NCBI GenBank assembly: GCA_030386875.1 | Contig: CM059562.1 | Coordinates: forward strand, 21,877,360 to 21,941,359 | Origin: Morinoia aosen | Taxonomy: Eukaryota > Arthropoda > Malacostraca > Amphipoda > Talitridae | Direction: 5' to 3' | Length of the DNA stretch: 64,000 nt | Part shown: positions 1 to 10,998 of the stretch, piece by piece | Layout: each line of letters begins with the position of its first letter | Position numbering within the stretch: position 1 is the first letter of the stretch | Notes under the pieces: generated by a model | Database searches by the model: none | What the model was told of the DNA's origin: nothing | What the model saw: only the letters and a program-made list of their open reading frames with translations | Position numbers and translations under genes: made by a program

Positions 1-642
1 TCTTTTCCTTCTGTGTGTTCAATATATGTTTTTTTAATTTTTTAACTGCTTTTTATAGAATTTTATAGAAGTTTAGTTAATTGTTTCTTGCGTGGTAAAC
101 TAATGAAATAAAAAAAGAAATGCTTTGTGCTAGTTACGAAATAACTGGGAAGTTCATGTTTCTGCGGCTTTTCACTATTGCATTTAAATGTTTTTTTCCA
201 AACTGAGTTAGCTCCATTACTGCACGGTTAGGAGCAAAATTTTGCATTGAAGCTGACTTGAATTTAATTTCAAGTTTTTCCATCCAATTGTTACTTACTT
301 GAAATTGGTTTTATTTTTCACTTGTTGTATATTCAGTTTTATGATACTGGTCTCATTTTATGAGACTCTACAAGATTGACGCAAACATCGGAATGAGGAA
401 GGAACTCAGTGAGCTTTTGGTCCAAACTCGACTAGAAGAAATATTTTAGAGCTACTTAAATGTAGACTTCAACATCCATGTAGACCATCAAAGGTTTATA
501 TATTAATGAGATTTGTTTTATGTTAAAAGGTTCATGTCAAATGTCTTGCCAAACGTATTACCTATAGATCTATCTCAGCCTAAAATCATCAGAGCCGCTA
601 TAGAATGTACGAGGAGTAAATCAGATGAATCTATGCTCAGCA
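1..642. other. non-coding, probably intron of gene 1
   Basis: AT-rich sequence with no ORF or repeat that I recognise. Because the exon starting at 825 is internal, this stretch is most simply intronic sequence of gene 1. Confidence 0.4.
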
Positions 643-806
643 AAGCAGTGGGCTTGTTTCCTGACTTGCTGTTTCTATGCTCAGTGGATCTTGTGTGTGT
701 GTGCACACCTTGTTCATAGGTTCCCTAAACTCCTCACTATGTAGGGCCTTTCTTCCTCATAGGAATACCTCTGCTAGTTTTAGGGAGGCCTAAACTAACT
801 AATGTA
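643..806 (+). repeat. 3' fragment of the dispersed SINE family
   Basis: The stretch carries the 3' module of the SINE copies seen elsewhere in the window: a CACACCTTGTTCATAG-like block, a 'cctttcttcctc' block, then 'tagggaggcctaaactaac' and a TAATCC end. The 5' half is missing. It ends about 18 bp before the splice acceptor at 823-824, so the repeat forms part of the 3' end of this intron. Confidence 0.6.
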
Positions 807-824
807 ATCCTGTCCGCATTGCAG

Positions 825-941
825 CTGGTGGTGTCGACGTGTGAGGCGCTGTGGTCGCAGCTGCAACAGGAGCGGCAGACGAGGCAGCAGCTGCAGGATC
901 ACCTCCAGCGGCAGGGCGCAGTCATCGGGGACCTCACTTCC
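825..941 (+). CDS. gene 1, internal coding exon (coiled coil)
   Basis: A 39-codon phase-0 exon follows acceptor TTGCAG (823-824) and ends at a GTACGG donor (942-943). The peptide is rich in Gln, Leu, Arg and Glu with heptad spacing (CEALWSQLQQERQTRQQL...), as expected of a coiled coil. GC content is clearly above the flanks. It splices in frame to the exon at 3296, whose peptide continues the same coiled coil. The protein family is not recognised. The donor is not a strong consensus, so the exact 3' boundary could move by a few bases. Earlier exons lie outside the window. Confidence 0.65.
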
Positions 942-2892
942 GTACGGCCTTACTTACCTCTTCTCTGGCCTTGGTTACTGGGATTGTTTTTGTCCCCTCC
1001 ACGGGTCCGCTGTTGGCTTTACTTGTCTCCACTGCCTGGTCTCTTCTCCATGTCTTGCCTCTTCTCCATGTTTTGTAACTTTTGATTGTTTGCATACAAG
1101 AATAATAATTAGAGTCCTCGATGAGAACCCTGTATTCAGAACTTGTCCCTTTCACTTTGTTCCTTATTCACTTATGTTTGCACTAATTTTGTATGTGTCT
1201 TAAGAGAACATTTCTCTCTTGTTTTAATTGTTTTTATTTTCTGAAAGCATCGCTTGTTACATTTTACTATGCCTGACTCTTGATGTAGGCTTCGGTGGCC
1301 CAAGTTTTAATGTCTGACTTGTTATAACATAATGTCAGAATACACGATGAATGGTTTCTGCTCAAATAACTTTATCTAAACCCCATTAGAACTCGGCCTT
1401 TAATCAAGGCTCAACTGAATCCTAATATGTTGAAAAATGTTGAGTTATTATCTGACATGTGTACCTGTTCTCTGGTTTTTGTACAGGTTTCGCTTGTTTT
1501 TAATTCAGTGATAAGTTGAATTTAAACACATGCTTAGTTAAGTTTCAATTTTTCCTTCTACATTTTTACTAGCAATTTTTTCCATTGTGTTCTCCAGTAC
1601 CTGTTTAGAAGGAAACTGTGTTTGTAGGCAAAAGTTTCAGTTCATTTTCGACTGTAACTCTATAGCACAAGATTTTCTCTAAGGTTTAAATTACTAAATA
1701 AGGGTAACACAGAAAATGTACCTCAAAACTATTCAACAAGAATGTTCAGTGACTTGGCTCATGATCGTCTACGTGCCTGCAAATAAATGAGAAAGCTAAA
1801 TTTCATACAAGGCTCAAAATACTTTATTTTATACTGAGATTAAGAACAACAAAAATAAAACAACCCTAAATTTGAAAATCTATCGTTTGATTAATTTCTG
1901 GATTTGAGCCCTTTGCATATCATCACAAGATGATCTGAGCTTATAGTAGTGATCTCTTTAGACAACCTTGACACCCACAGGCTCAGACCATCTTTTCATG
2001 ATTTGCTAAGCTCTTCCTGCCTAGAAATAATCAACCAGTACATTTTCATACGTAGATTTATTCATTTTTGTTGTGTATAATCTCAGCCTTCTGATGTGTA
2101 TTGTGAGTCATGTATCATATTTTACGTTTCTTTATCTAGTCGTGTTTGCGCAGTCGACATTGCACCTTGACGCGAAACATTTTCATTAAACCTTATTCTT
2201 TTTTTATTTTTCTTCTTCGTGGTGGAGGAGATAGGCTGCAGACTTTGTATTAGAAAGGCTCTGGTTTGATTCCAGTTTTATACCCGCGGTGTTTTCGCCA
2301 AATTGAAGCTCTCAGGTGTTAATAGCAAAAGGAAGAAGCAAGTGGAAGAATTCAGAGAGAAACTTATCTACTCAATGAGCTTGTTCTTCACTCACACTTC
2401 CTTTCCTTAGACTGATATGCTGAACAGATAAAATTTTGTACACCTTTCTTGTAATTATAAAGTGAATAATACTGACGTTTCTTTCCAATGTTTTTGAGAT
2501 ATCTCCTTGGTTATCTTCATTTTGAATTTGTTCTGTTAAAATGTGTGTTAAAATAGGAAATTATGGAAATGAGATAAGCACTCAATGCAGTTTCTGGAGA
2601 TTCTGACACGTGACGTAGTATTTCCCAGTCAAAAGCATAACTCCTGCATTAAATCCCTTTTGTTAGTCAAAGACACCTACAGTCATAATGAGATAGCCCC
2701 GTTGCGATTGGCGGAAGTTAAAACTATATTGCTGCTGCTCTGTGAAGCTTTGTTAGGTATGCAGTTAAGTCTCAATCGTGTTACCTTTTGAAGGCTTATA
2801 ATGAGTGCTGTGATACGTGATTTTGAACGCATTGCTGCTTTTTAATGCCCAGCAATGCAACACAACATATCATGCAATGCTTCATCCTCACA
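942..2892. other. gene 1 intron, no feature recognised
   Basis: AT-rich intron sequence without a supported gene. A tRNA box-B-like string (GGTTTGATTCC, about 2262) occurs without a convincing partner. Confidence 0.5.
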
Positions 2893-2950
2893 AAGAGGCG
2901 ACGGGCACATGTACAGATACGGGCGCCCACGTGCGGCGTGTGTTGCAGGA
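2893..2950 (+). repeat. 58-bp direct repeat, left copy (decoy splice acceptor)
   Basis: This 58-bp stretch is repeated at 3240-3297 with five differences by eye. Both copies end in TTGCAGGA, which is the acceptor of the next exon in the right copy. The SINE at 2951-3239 lies exactly between them. Confidence 0.85.
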
Positions 2951-3239
2951 CCCCTCAGAGCGATACAACTATAAAGTATCTGTGGGAAGTAGCATTCCCA
3001 GAGGGTAAATGTTTCAGGGCCCGAGCTAAGAGTGAGGAAGGCCTTCTTTTTGTTTTTCAGCATCTACTACTTTCTTCTTCAACTTTTAACTTGTTTTTAT
3101 AAACTTCTTCCTCAACTTACTATTTCTGTACTTCTTCTGCGTGAATTCCGCATTTCCTTATCTCCATACTAAATAATGCCTTCCTCTCTTTAGTCCGTTT
3201 TAATTGGCGGTTAGGGAGGCTTGAACCAACATCTAATCC
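2951..3239 (+). mobile_element. SINE family A copy, internally deleted
   Basis: Starts with the family 5' end CCCCTCAG..GATACAACTA and runs through the '...cagcatctactactttcttcttcaac' core to the 3' module and a CTAATCC tail. About 60 bp present in other copies (the segment around 'ttacggaccatc') are missing. Its flanks are the 58-bp direct repeats. Confidence 0.8.
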
Positions 3240-3297
3240 AAGAGGCGACGGCCACATGTACAGATACGGGCACCCACATGCGGTGTGTATTGCAGGA
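3240..3297 (+). repeat. 58-bp direct repeat, right copy (functional acceptor)
   Basis: Right member of the pair with 2893-2950. It contains the acceptor used by the exon beginning at 3296, so the repeat runs 2 bp into the exon. Confidence 0.85.
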
Positions 3298-3626
3298 GCT
3301 GCTGCAGATCCAGGAGCAGCAGGAGGACATCCTGCAGGAGGTGCAGCTGGCGAGGTCCTCCCTGCTGTGGCAGCTGTCAGGGGGCGATGACGGCGAGGAA
3401 GGGCTGCTGGCGGACCGCGGCCTGCTCATGGGGGGGGAGGACGGGCCAGTGGAGCCAGGGCGCTTCCTGGGCCCCTCGCCTCTGCTGGCGGCCGCCATGG
3501 CCGAGTCGGAGGAGCGGCGCCTCAGCTCCTCCGCTCCGCCCTCCTTCTACCCCCACGAGGCGTCTCGCGCCTACCCGCCTCCGCCCTTCTTGTATTCCTC
3601 CTCGGCCTTCTCTTCTCCCTTCGCAG
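3296..3626 (+). CDS. gene 1, internal coding exon (coiled coil then Pro/Ser-rich)
   Basis: A 331-bp exon lies between acceptor TTGCAG (3294-3295) and donor GTGAGA (3627). Translation starts with a Gln/Glu coiled coil (ELLQIQEQQEDILQEV...), passes an acidic Gly/Glu/Asp segment and ends in a Ser/Pro/Tyr-rich tract (PPPPFLYSSSAFSSPFAG). GC content is far above the flanks. It ends in phase 1, matching the phase of the exon at 4229. Low-complexity composition gives no family assignment. Confidence 0.7.
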
Positions 3627-4228
3627 GTGAGATGCGTTCTCAGGTTGGCTGGCGTCCTCTGTCGAGAGCTGGGCATTCTCTTGTCGAGAGTTGGCTCATC
3701 AAGCGATGCTTTATTGACACAAGCTCTCAGCAATACACGATCCTTGCGTGATGGTGGCACTGACCCCATTGTCTTTGTTGCCTTAGCCATATTAAATATG
3801 CTAACTCAAGCTTTATAATTATCAGCATTTCATGATTGTCTAGTTGGTATTTCTCATCAAATTAAAGTTATTCACATTCAATCGCCTAATTGATTTAAAT
3901 TTTTTGGCTCTTTAAGTAATGGTACTAGTATACGAAGGTGCACGGTGAGTAAAAGCAGAGATATACAATGATATACAATGACACCAGTTGCAAATTCGTT
4001 TTAATAAGTGTCCGTGCACTTGGTAATTCTTGAGTACTTCGGTAGTCCTAAAACTGACCGCAGGCGACGTAAGGTGTACATTTATTATTTTGTTGTCTTG
4101 TCTCTAAAAGTTTTGAGTTCTGCAGTTGAGTGGAACATGTGGAGAAAAATTTCTCCAATTTAAATGTTTCTTTTCAAAACGTGGAAATCATTGAAATGGC
4201 GTTACATTCATTGAATGAATTAACACAG
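3627..4228. other. gene 1 last intron
   Basis: About 600 bp of AT-rich intron. It contains a short tandem duplication of 'atatacaatg' at about 3961-3980; nothing else is recognised. Confidence 0.6.
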
Positions 4229-4371
4229 GAGGCGGAAGCAGCGGGGCCAGTGCGAGACCCTCCCTTCTACTAGGCAGGCGCCTCCACCAGCAGGCTTCCC
4301 ACAGTCTCCAGAACTCCCCCAAACACTCGGGCTTCATGCCTCCTGCGCATCCGGGAGCGCCCTTCAGCTAA
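4229..4371 (+). CDS. gene 1, terminal coding exon with stop
   Basis: This exon is too short for a simple ORF scan. It follows acceptor ACACAG (4227-4228). Joined in phase 1 to the previous exon, it reads 47 codons and stops at TAA 4369-4371. The peptide is Gly/Ser- then His/Pro-rich and ends ...SPKHSGFMPPAHPGAPFS. High GC over exactly this interval and phase agreement support it. An ATTAAA poly(A)-like signal at 4918-4923 could end the 3' UTR, but that is weak. Confidence 0.65.
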
Positions 4372-7300
4372 TGCTCCTCACCAGCCGCCTCAACCTTTGC
4401 TGCTATCCTTGTTCTACCGTCACATTTGGTCTGCCACCACGGCGATCCCATACTTCAGAGCGGGCTGTGTGCTCTGTCTTTGTGGTGTCAATTCAACTCG
4501 ATCTCTGAGGCATTACCTCTGAGGGCTCGTCCCATACGTGTGGGCACCCGTCAGTGTGTTATAAGCGCGAACTTTCCTCACCTCATCTGACGGAGCTCGA
4601 TGTCAACGCTAACAAGAGTGTAGCCCTTTACTGCATGGTAATAGTCACTGCAATATTCATGGCACGGCAGCTTACAGGTTATACTTTCAGTATCGTGCTG
4701 GTTTCTATTGAAATCTGCCCTGTACTTTTAAGAGTACAATTTAAATCATATTGCATGTATCTAGCTGGTGATTTTCGACATAGTGTTTCACGTTTGCATC
4801 GTAATTCTACATTTTAGGGCGTCAGTGGAATACACTCTTGAAACGCTCGTGTTAGGTGACTTGTTTTAACGATACGATTTTCCACGTATTATATCTGGCC
4901 CAATACCACAGAAGGAAATTAAATCATACCTAGAGTACAGTATCAAAAGTATCGCTCAATGGCTGAAATTGGTAAGTGAACAGAAAACAGAAGTGAAAAT
5001 GAAGGTGCTTTTCACTAGACTTGCTCGACCACCCAAACTACTGTGAAGTTGAAGCAGTTGAAGCTACAGAACCAACTTGCTGAGCTTGTATTCAAGTAAT
5101 GAATGGTAATTTGAATTACAGTACGCTTGCAACGCATTGTACTTGGCATGGGTGCAGGGTAAAAAGACAAATTTTACTTTTAAACTCTGCATGCTTCTAG
5201 TAAAATTAACTGAAGAAGTGCTTTGAATTAGTTGTAATATTGAGCTGACGTGACACCACTTTGTCCCTACCAAATCCATCCAGGCTCCGTAAGGCGCGTC
5301 GAACCAGCATAATACCGAGCGTGATGAACTTTGTTGCTTCGCTCTCTTCATCGTCAATTTGGCGTGCGCCAGTGACAGTTTCCTATCTCAGTTCCAGTTA
5401 TTTGTTCCTTATGAGGGATTTTCTCATGTCAAGAAGATCGTCACGTTTTTGAAGTGAAAGAAAGGTTTAACTTTAACTCGTTCGTGGAGACGTGAACTTC
5501 CGAAATCCACAGATTACGAAGTGAAAAACTACTTTGTTGTAAAATTTGTGATGAAGTAATTTTAATAAGAAGAGACAGTTTAAACCACTTACGGAATTTT
5601 GAACTGTATTTTTGTGAAATCTATTTAGTCTGTGCGTGCATACCGGAAGAAAAAATGCAATCATCAAAAAGGCGAGTTATTTCAGGACATTTCAAAAATG
5701 GTGTTTCACTTCATAGTGTTTTTAAATATTATATCGTTGCGATGCAGATAATTTGCAACTTCCAGGTATGGAATTAATGATCATCTTCAAAATTAATTGT
5801 CATTGGAGGAGACGTTGCCTGTCGTCTGTATAGACATTACGAACCACTCAGCGTTGTTTTCTTTCCGAGGTGGTGCGGTGCGGCGCGGCGGTCGTCGTGG
5901 AAATAAGCGTTCCTACGAGTGGAACACCCTGCAGGGTTGCTCCTGGTGCTCTGTTGTTGGACTGGCGCTCCTTGTTACATGCGGTGCTGGTGTGATGAAC
6001 TTTTTCATGGGTGTGTTGTCCTGAGACCGTGTTACCATCCCCTGTGTTGCTAGCCCAACTCGACTGGCGAGGCGTGCGCAGTGCATTGATGTGGACCGCT
6101 CTGCCTCACGTCATAATTGGTGCGCGGCGTGGTGCTGAGTTGACCCTTCATCCCTCACTTCCCGATACCGTCAGTATTGTTGTGTACCTTGGCGTGTTCG
6201 CTAGTCGTTCATCCCGAACACTGGTGTCTTATTTATCTCTCCTATAACCATACATTACCTACCATTATCCATCATTCTTGTGTATTATAGATCAGCATGT
6301 TAATGTCATATCTTATACTCATGTATCATCTTCCTCTCATTTCTTCTTCTCACCACGTATAAAAATGGAAGAGTGATCATACGTACAGGATTATTGGAAG
6401 TTTACAAGTCCGCAACTTCGTAAGGAGTGCTTCGCTTCGTTTGTAGTAGATTGTAGTAGTTGACTAACCTAACTGTAAGTTGTACATTGTAAGGAAGTGC
6501 TCACAACAAAGTTACTTGAGCTCCTGAGCAGCCATGAAAATTTTCACAAGCTCTGATAGACTAGGATGAGTACCTCTACGTCATGCATTGGGATGATGTG
6601 CGAGTTTTTTTGTTAAGATACGTTGTACAGAAGACAACGGCGTCTGAAGTGTCCATGCTTTGCGCCACCGCAATTTTTCTGGCTTAAAAGATGCTCTTTC
6701 TTAATGATCCAAATAAGTTAGTCCAAATAAAATAAGTTAGTTCGAATAAGTACGTATATGTAACTGCACACGAGCTTGATAACAGAAAGTTAGCTCACTT
6801 TGGTCTAATATATAATTTGCTGGGTGTTGTTTGGCGGTGTGGCTAACGTAAAACTGGCAGATTTTTCATTGAAAGTTCAAAAGGAGTTAAGGCTCCTGGC
6901 TGCATAGACCTGTCTGGGGTACAACTTACGTTGTTGTGGTGCTACTTGAATTTTTTTCAGTTTTTCGGCGGTTTTAAGTTTTGAAAAGATGCTGCTAATA
7001 GAAGCGATAATTGTTGTAAATATGACTACACTAGCTGAGTTGAAGTGAACACTCTCATCATGTTAACCTCAACGAGGTTAGAACCAACTTTTTGGAAAAC
7101 CAGCTTGAATTGAGCTGTAATGGCTGCGCTTGTGTCCATGACATTCCTAACCGTAGTCTTGTGGTTCAGAATTGTCAGCGTCGCTAGTTCCGAGATAGGA
7201 GAAGATATTCATTGAGAAATTCAATTATTACCCAAAGCTTTTGGAAAACGAGTGTAAAGAGGTGGCCTGGCTCTGCAGGTCAGTTCTGAAGCACGCGTTT

Positions 7301-9372
7301 CCTAAACTTGGTGAGAATTTATATTTCGGAAGGTAGTATTCCAGGTTAGCCTTAGCATGCTGAGTGAGGTGAACGTACTGCCTGGAGAAGGATCCCGTAC
7401 GGTTTATACCAGCTAGCTGACGATTACGTGGGCATTTGTGATGACTCCTGTCGGAATTTTGAGTTATGGCTTCACGAACTAACGACAGTCAATTTTTATG
7501 GCTCTTGGACTAAGTATGGTGCTTTGTAATCTTGGTATAGTATTTGCATTGTCCTTGTTGGTGCACACGCTTGCGAAGTGCTTTCATTCCAGTTCTGTTG
7601 CAGGGTTTGGTGTTTGTAGTTAGCTTATACTAATAGAAAGATTCGGTGTTTTCTGTTACCTTATGGATTATTTGGATAAGTACTTGCACATGGTAGCGTT
7701 TTCTGGCATTTCGTCTGTGATTTTAGATATAAATGTATCGCATCATACGTTTGATTTAAATTTTTAGTATTTTGTAGACTTTAGGTTATGTTTGGTGAAA
7801 TTATCTGATTTTGTATCAGCTTTTCTCATGTAACATTCTGGACTAACTTGACCGATGTCACTCGTGCCTGAGAAAGCACCTACAGCTGCTGCTCTGCTTC
7901 TCTAATGCACAGCAGGAGACTTTTCTGGAGGAGGTGGTAGTGTGGCTATTTAATACTTGCGTTATGGAATAGATATAGTGAGTGACCTTCTTGTGCCCCT
8001 CCCCTCCATTATCAAGCTTCAAGCTAAGAGAAGTGTGAGTGATAGCATATGTTCTTGTTGAAGGATTGCGGGATTAGACGTACTTACAAGGTGTTCTGGG
8101 AGAGCTAAACCGTATACGGCAGTTCTGATGGCAAATGTGTCTCGACTCTCTAGGTTTTGAGTTTGAGGGGACGTCTTTGATTTTTATCGTCTTTTCATTG
8201 GTGCTAATTGTAATGTAATTTCTGGGGCGTGTGTTCCGAACGTCACCTCTTCTGCCCTTCTTTCTTTACTTATCCCTTTTATATTTGTCAAAGCGCTGCC
8301 TTCAATCTAGTGCAGGATCACTCTGTAGTATAAAAATATTAATTAGCATCTGTAAAGTGAACAAATACAACGGTTGCAAAGCATTACTAATCGCAAGTAT
8401 ATCTTTATTTGTATTAATGAGGAGTAGAACAAATCGAAAAAATTGGTCGCTAGTCTTTGGGGCTTCATCAACTATGTTTGATATTCTTTGGCTTCACCTG
8501 TCAATCTCCTTGGGTGATGAGACCGCAGTCACGTGTGCATTTTTGATGATGACGTTCATGATGATTGAAGCGGGTGCTGTTCTGGTGCGCCAGACTCGCG
8601 TATGTACCGCTCCATTTCTTGGCTGTCCCGTCATGTGTTGCTTGCTGAAACATAGCTCCTGTGTTCATTTATCACCAGAAAAATGCTTCCTGTATCTGTA
8701 GCTCGTCCCACGTTTTTAAGTGATTGCTTTCGAAATTTTGTTGAGCATCCTAGTAAAATTCCTTGTATTTTATCAGCAGTGCATACAATTGTGTATGCAT
8801 GAGGCAATCGATCCATCAGTACGCAGAACTCGTCTACTTTGTATCCGAGGTGTTCCTTTACTTTACGTAGCATTCATTATTCTACAGTACCTGATTATTG
8901 TTTAGCTATTTTACAAATACTTTCTGCATTCCTTTCATGTTTTTCAGTTGAGTTATTTTTGAACTTCATGTGTCGTTGAGCAGCTCTTCTGATGGGATGC
9001 AAGCAATGCGATTGTTCAGGCTCTTACAAGGGCATTACGTACTTCAATGTATTGCATTTCCAAGTGTTATTCTTTGATTTTAAAATAGATCCAAAAGAGT
9101 TCAGTTCATTATGCTGATTTTTCAACTTTTTGTGGGTCACCATCATTGAGAATGTTGATGGTAGCATCTGGCCTGAAGAAGACCCACGCTCAACGGGTTG
9201 AAGGCATTATCAAAAAACGCTTTTGTTTTATTGATAAGCATTTCTTCGGAAACGTGTTTTGATCTCTTTTAACTTTTAATCTTGTTTCATAAACTTTTTT
9301 CAGTCTTGCTGCATTGAGGTATTTTGCGAAAGTTTTATAACTTACTTTAACATTAGTTTTAAGCCCTAGTTA
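4372..9372. other. 3' UTR and intergenic sequence, no gene supported
   Basis: It begins as the likely 3' UTR of gene 1. A GC-richer patch at about 5860-6140 has no convincing ORF. A 156-codon ORF at 8231-8701 has no recognisable domain and is Leu/Phe/Cys-rich as random AT-rich DNA would be. At about 9265-9330 there is a short fragment ('tcttttaacttttaatcttg...') that recurs near 11155-11225 and resembles the middle of the SINE family. Confidence 0.5.
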
Positions 9373-9747
9373 CCCCTCAGGGGGACACAACTATTGTATC
9401 TATGGGAATAAGTGCTCCCAGGGGGACAATGTGAGGGCCCGAGCTAAAGGTTAGGTAGGCTTTTTTTCTGTTAAAATAGAATGGGTTTTTGTTCTGTTAC
9501 GGACCACCTTTTTTCGGTTCACTGCTGTCCGGTTTTTTCAGCGCCTACTACTTTCTTCTTCAACTTTGATCTTGTTTCATGAACTTCTTTCTTAGCTTCC
9601 TGTTTCTATGCCCCTTCTGCATAGATTCCCCATTCTCTTATCTCCATACTAAATGGTGCCTTCCTCCTTCCTTTCTTCGATACGCACTTTTTTTTGTAGC
9701 GGTTAGGGAGGCTTAAACTAACTTATAATCTTGTAATCTTAATCTTA
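9373..9747 (+). mobile_element. SINE family A copy with target duplication
   Basis: Full-length copy: 5' CCCCTCAGGGGGACACAACTA, core '...cagcgcctactactttcttcttc', 3' module and a TAATCTT-type tail. It is flanked by the 13-bp direct repeat TAAGCCCTAGTTA (9360-9372 and 9748-9760), the signature of target-primed insertion. Confidence 0.9.
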
Positions 9748-9760
9748 TAAGCCCTAGTTA

Positions 9761-10500
9761 GCAGTAGCTAATAGCGACATGTTCTTTGTTTGGTTCCGTT
9801 CATCTCATTTAGGCAAGTTGTGAGCATTTCACTGTGTCCATGTTACCATTTATTGGAGCTACTTATGTGAAGTTCTGTTGTTTTGAAAAACTCGTGCATA
9901 AATAAGTAAGGTGGCTTGTTGAGATCTAGAAAAATGGGTTCAGGGCTTCACTTTTTTAATCACAATTATTTATTATAACATACTTGTTGATTCCCTATGT
10001 ACGAAAATATTCTCTTACTTTACCTTCATTTCGTGTTATTTTTAGTTATAACAATTGTAATTAAAGGATAAAATTTTAAACATATTTTAATCATCTGTTA
10101 TTGATAGAGCTTGAAAATGCGCGCGTTACAGGCAAATATGTGCACTTCAGTAAACACTCTCTGAATATTTTGCAATAAAGTTCATCAACGAAATGATGCG
10201 AATCCATTCGTCTTCTGTCTCATGTAGAAATCATTACGTCTTCAAAAACTAATAAGCTACTACAACCGTTTAGTGTACCACAATGAAATGAACAAAATTA
10301 GGCTGCATTTACTTGGCATTGCAATGCCGTAACGTAGTAACGAGTTACTATCTTCGTGTGTCGTGATGACGTGTAGGTTTGAGCAAAGTGGGTTTGATGC
10401 GAGACAGAGATGAGTCTCGGGAGTGGGGGAGGTGAACTCCTTGAACAGTTCCTGTGAATGTGGAACCTGTAGGAGTGCTTAACTCTTTTATAAAAATAAA
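9761..10500. other. no feature recognised
   Basis: AT-rich sequence; no supported gene or repeat. Confidence 0.4.
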
Positions 10501-10640
10501 TTGACACTCTCAATGGGAAAAGAGAGGTACTAAGCTGAGAGTTAGCTAGGCCTTCATTTTGTTGAAATAAAATGTTTTTTGTTATGTAAAGGCTTTTTTT
10601 GGTTCACTGCACCCGTGTTTTCCAGCATCTACAACAAACA
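10501..10640 (+). repeat. truncated SINE family A fragment
   Basis: It matches the 5'-middle part of the SINE family ('...gagctaggccttcattttgttgaaataaaatg...ggttcactgc...ttttccagcatctac') but has lost the first bases and the 3' module. A family B copy follows directly. Confidence 0.65.
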
Positions 10641-10998
10641 TCTAACATCTCTCATGGAGCGTTGGAAGGGGAATAAGCTTAGGTTAGTTAGGTTTGCCTG
10701 TCTTACTTTATGGAGACGTGTCTCCAGGGAAATGCCTTTAGGTTACTTCATCTATTGATAAGCCTTTGGGACATCTATTTTTCGCATCAACTTTGCTGCT
10801 TCTAGTTTGTATGAATTTTTCGCCATCCTTTCTCTGGTCTTCCTCTTTCTTCTGTGCTTGATATTTTTTATGCCAGGATGTCATGTGTTGGAACACACCT
10901 TGTGTGTAAGAATTCCTCTATTGCTACAACTCGATCTTAATGGTTCTTTCTTTTATTTCTCTTGAGATTGCCTTTGTTGCGGCTGAGGAGTCTTAAAG
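10641..10998 (+). mobile_element. SINE family B copy
   Basis: It is similar over its length to 57060-57425: 'ggggaataagcttag...', '...acgtc/gtctc-cagggaaa...', 'tgtgttggaacacaccttgtg', then the same 3' module as family A (gattgcctttgttgcggctgagga). It has its own 5' half, so this is a separate family sharing a 3' end with family A. Confidence 0.65.

Noticed and set aside
2215..2290. tRNA box-B-like GGTTTGATTCC
   Set aside because: No acceptable box A or acceptor stem; no matching SINE body.
8231..8701. 156-codon ORF
   Set aside because: No motif, no GC or codon signal, and no splice context; typical chance ORF.
9120..9220. 'gcctgaagaagaccca...cgggttgaaggca' resembling a LINE 3' UTR hairpin
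   Set aside because: Too short, with no adjacent coding relic or tail; could be chance.
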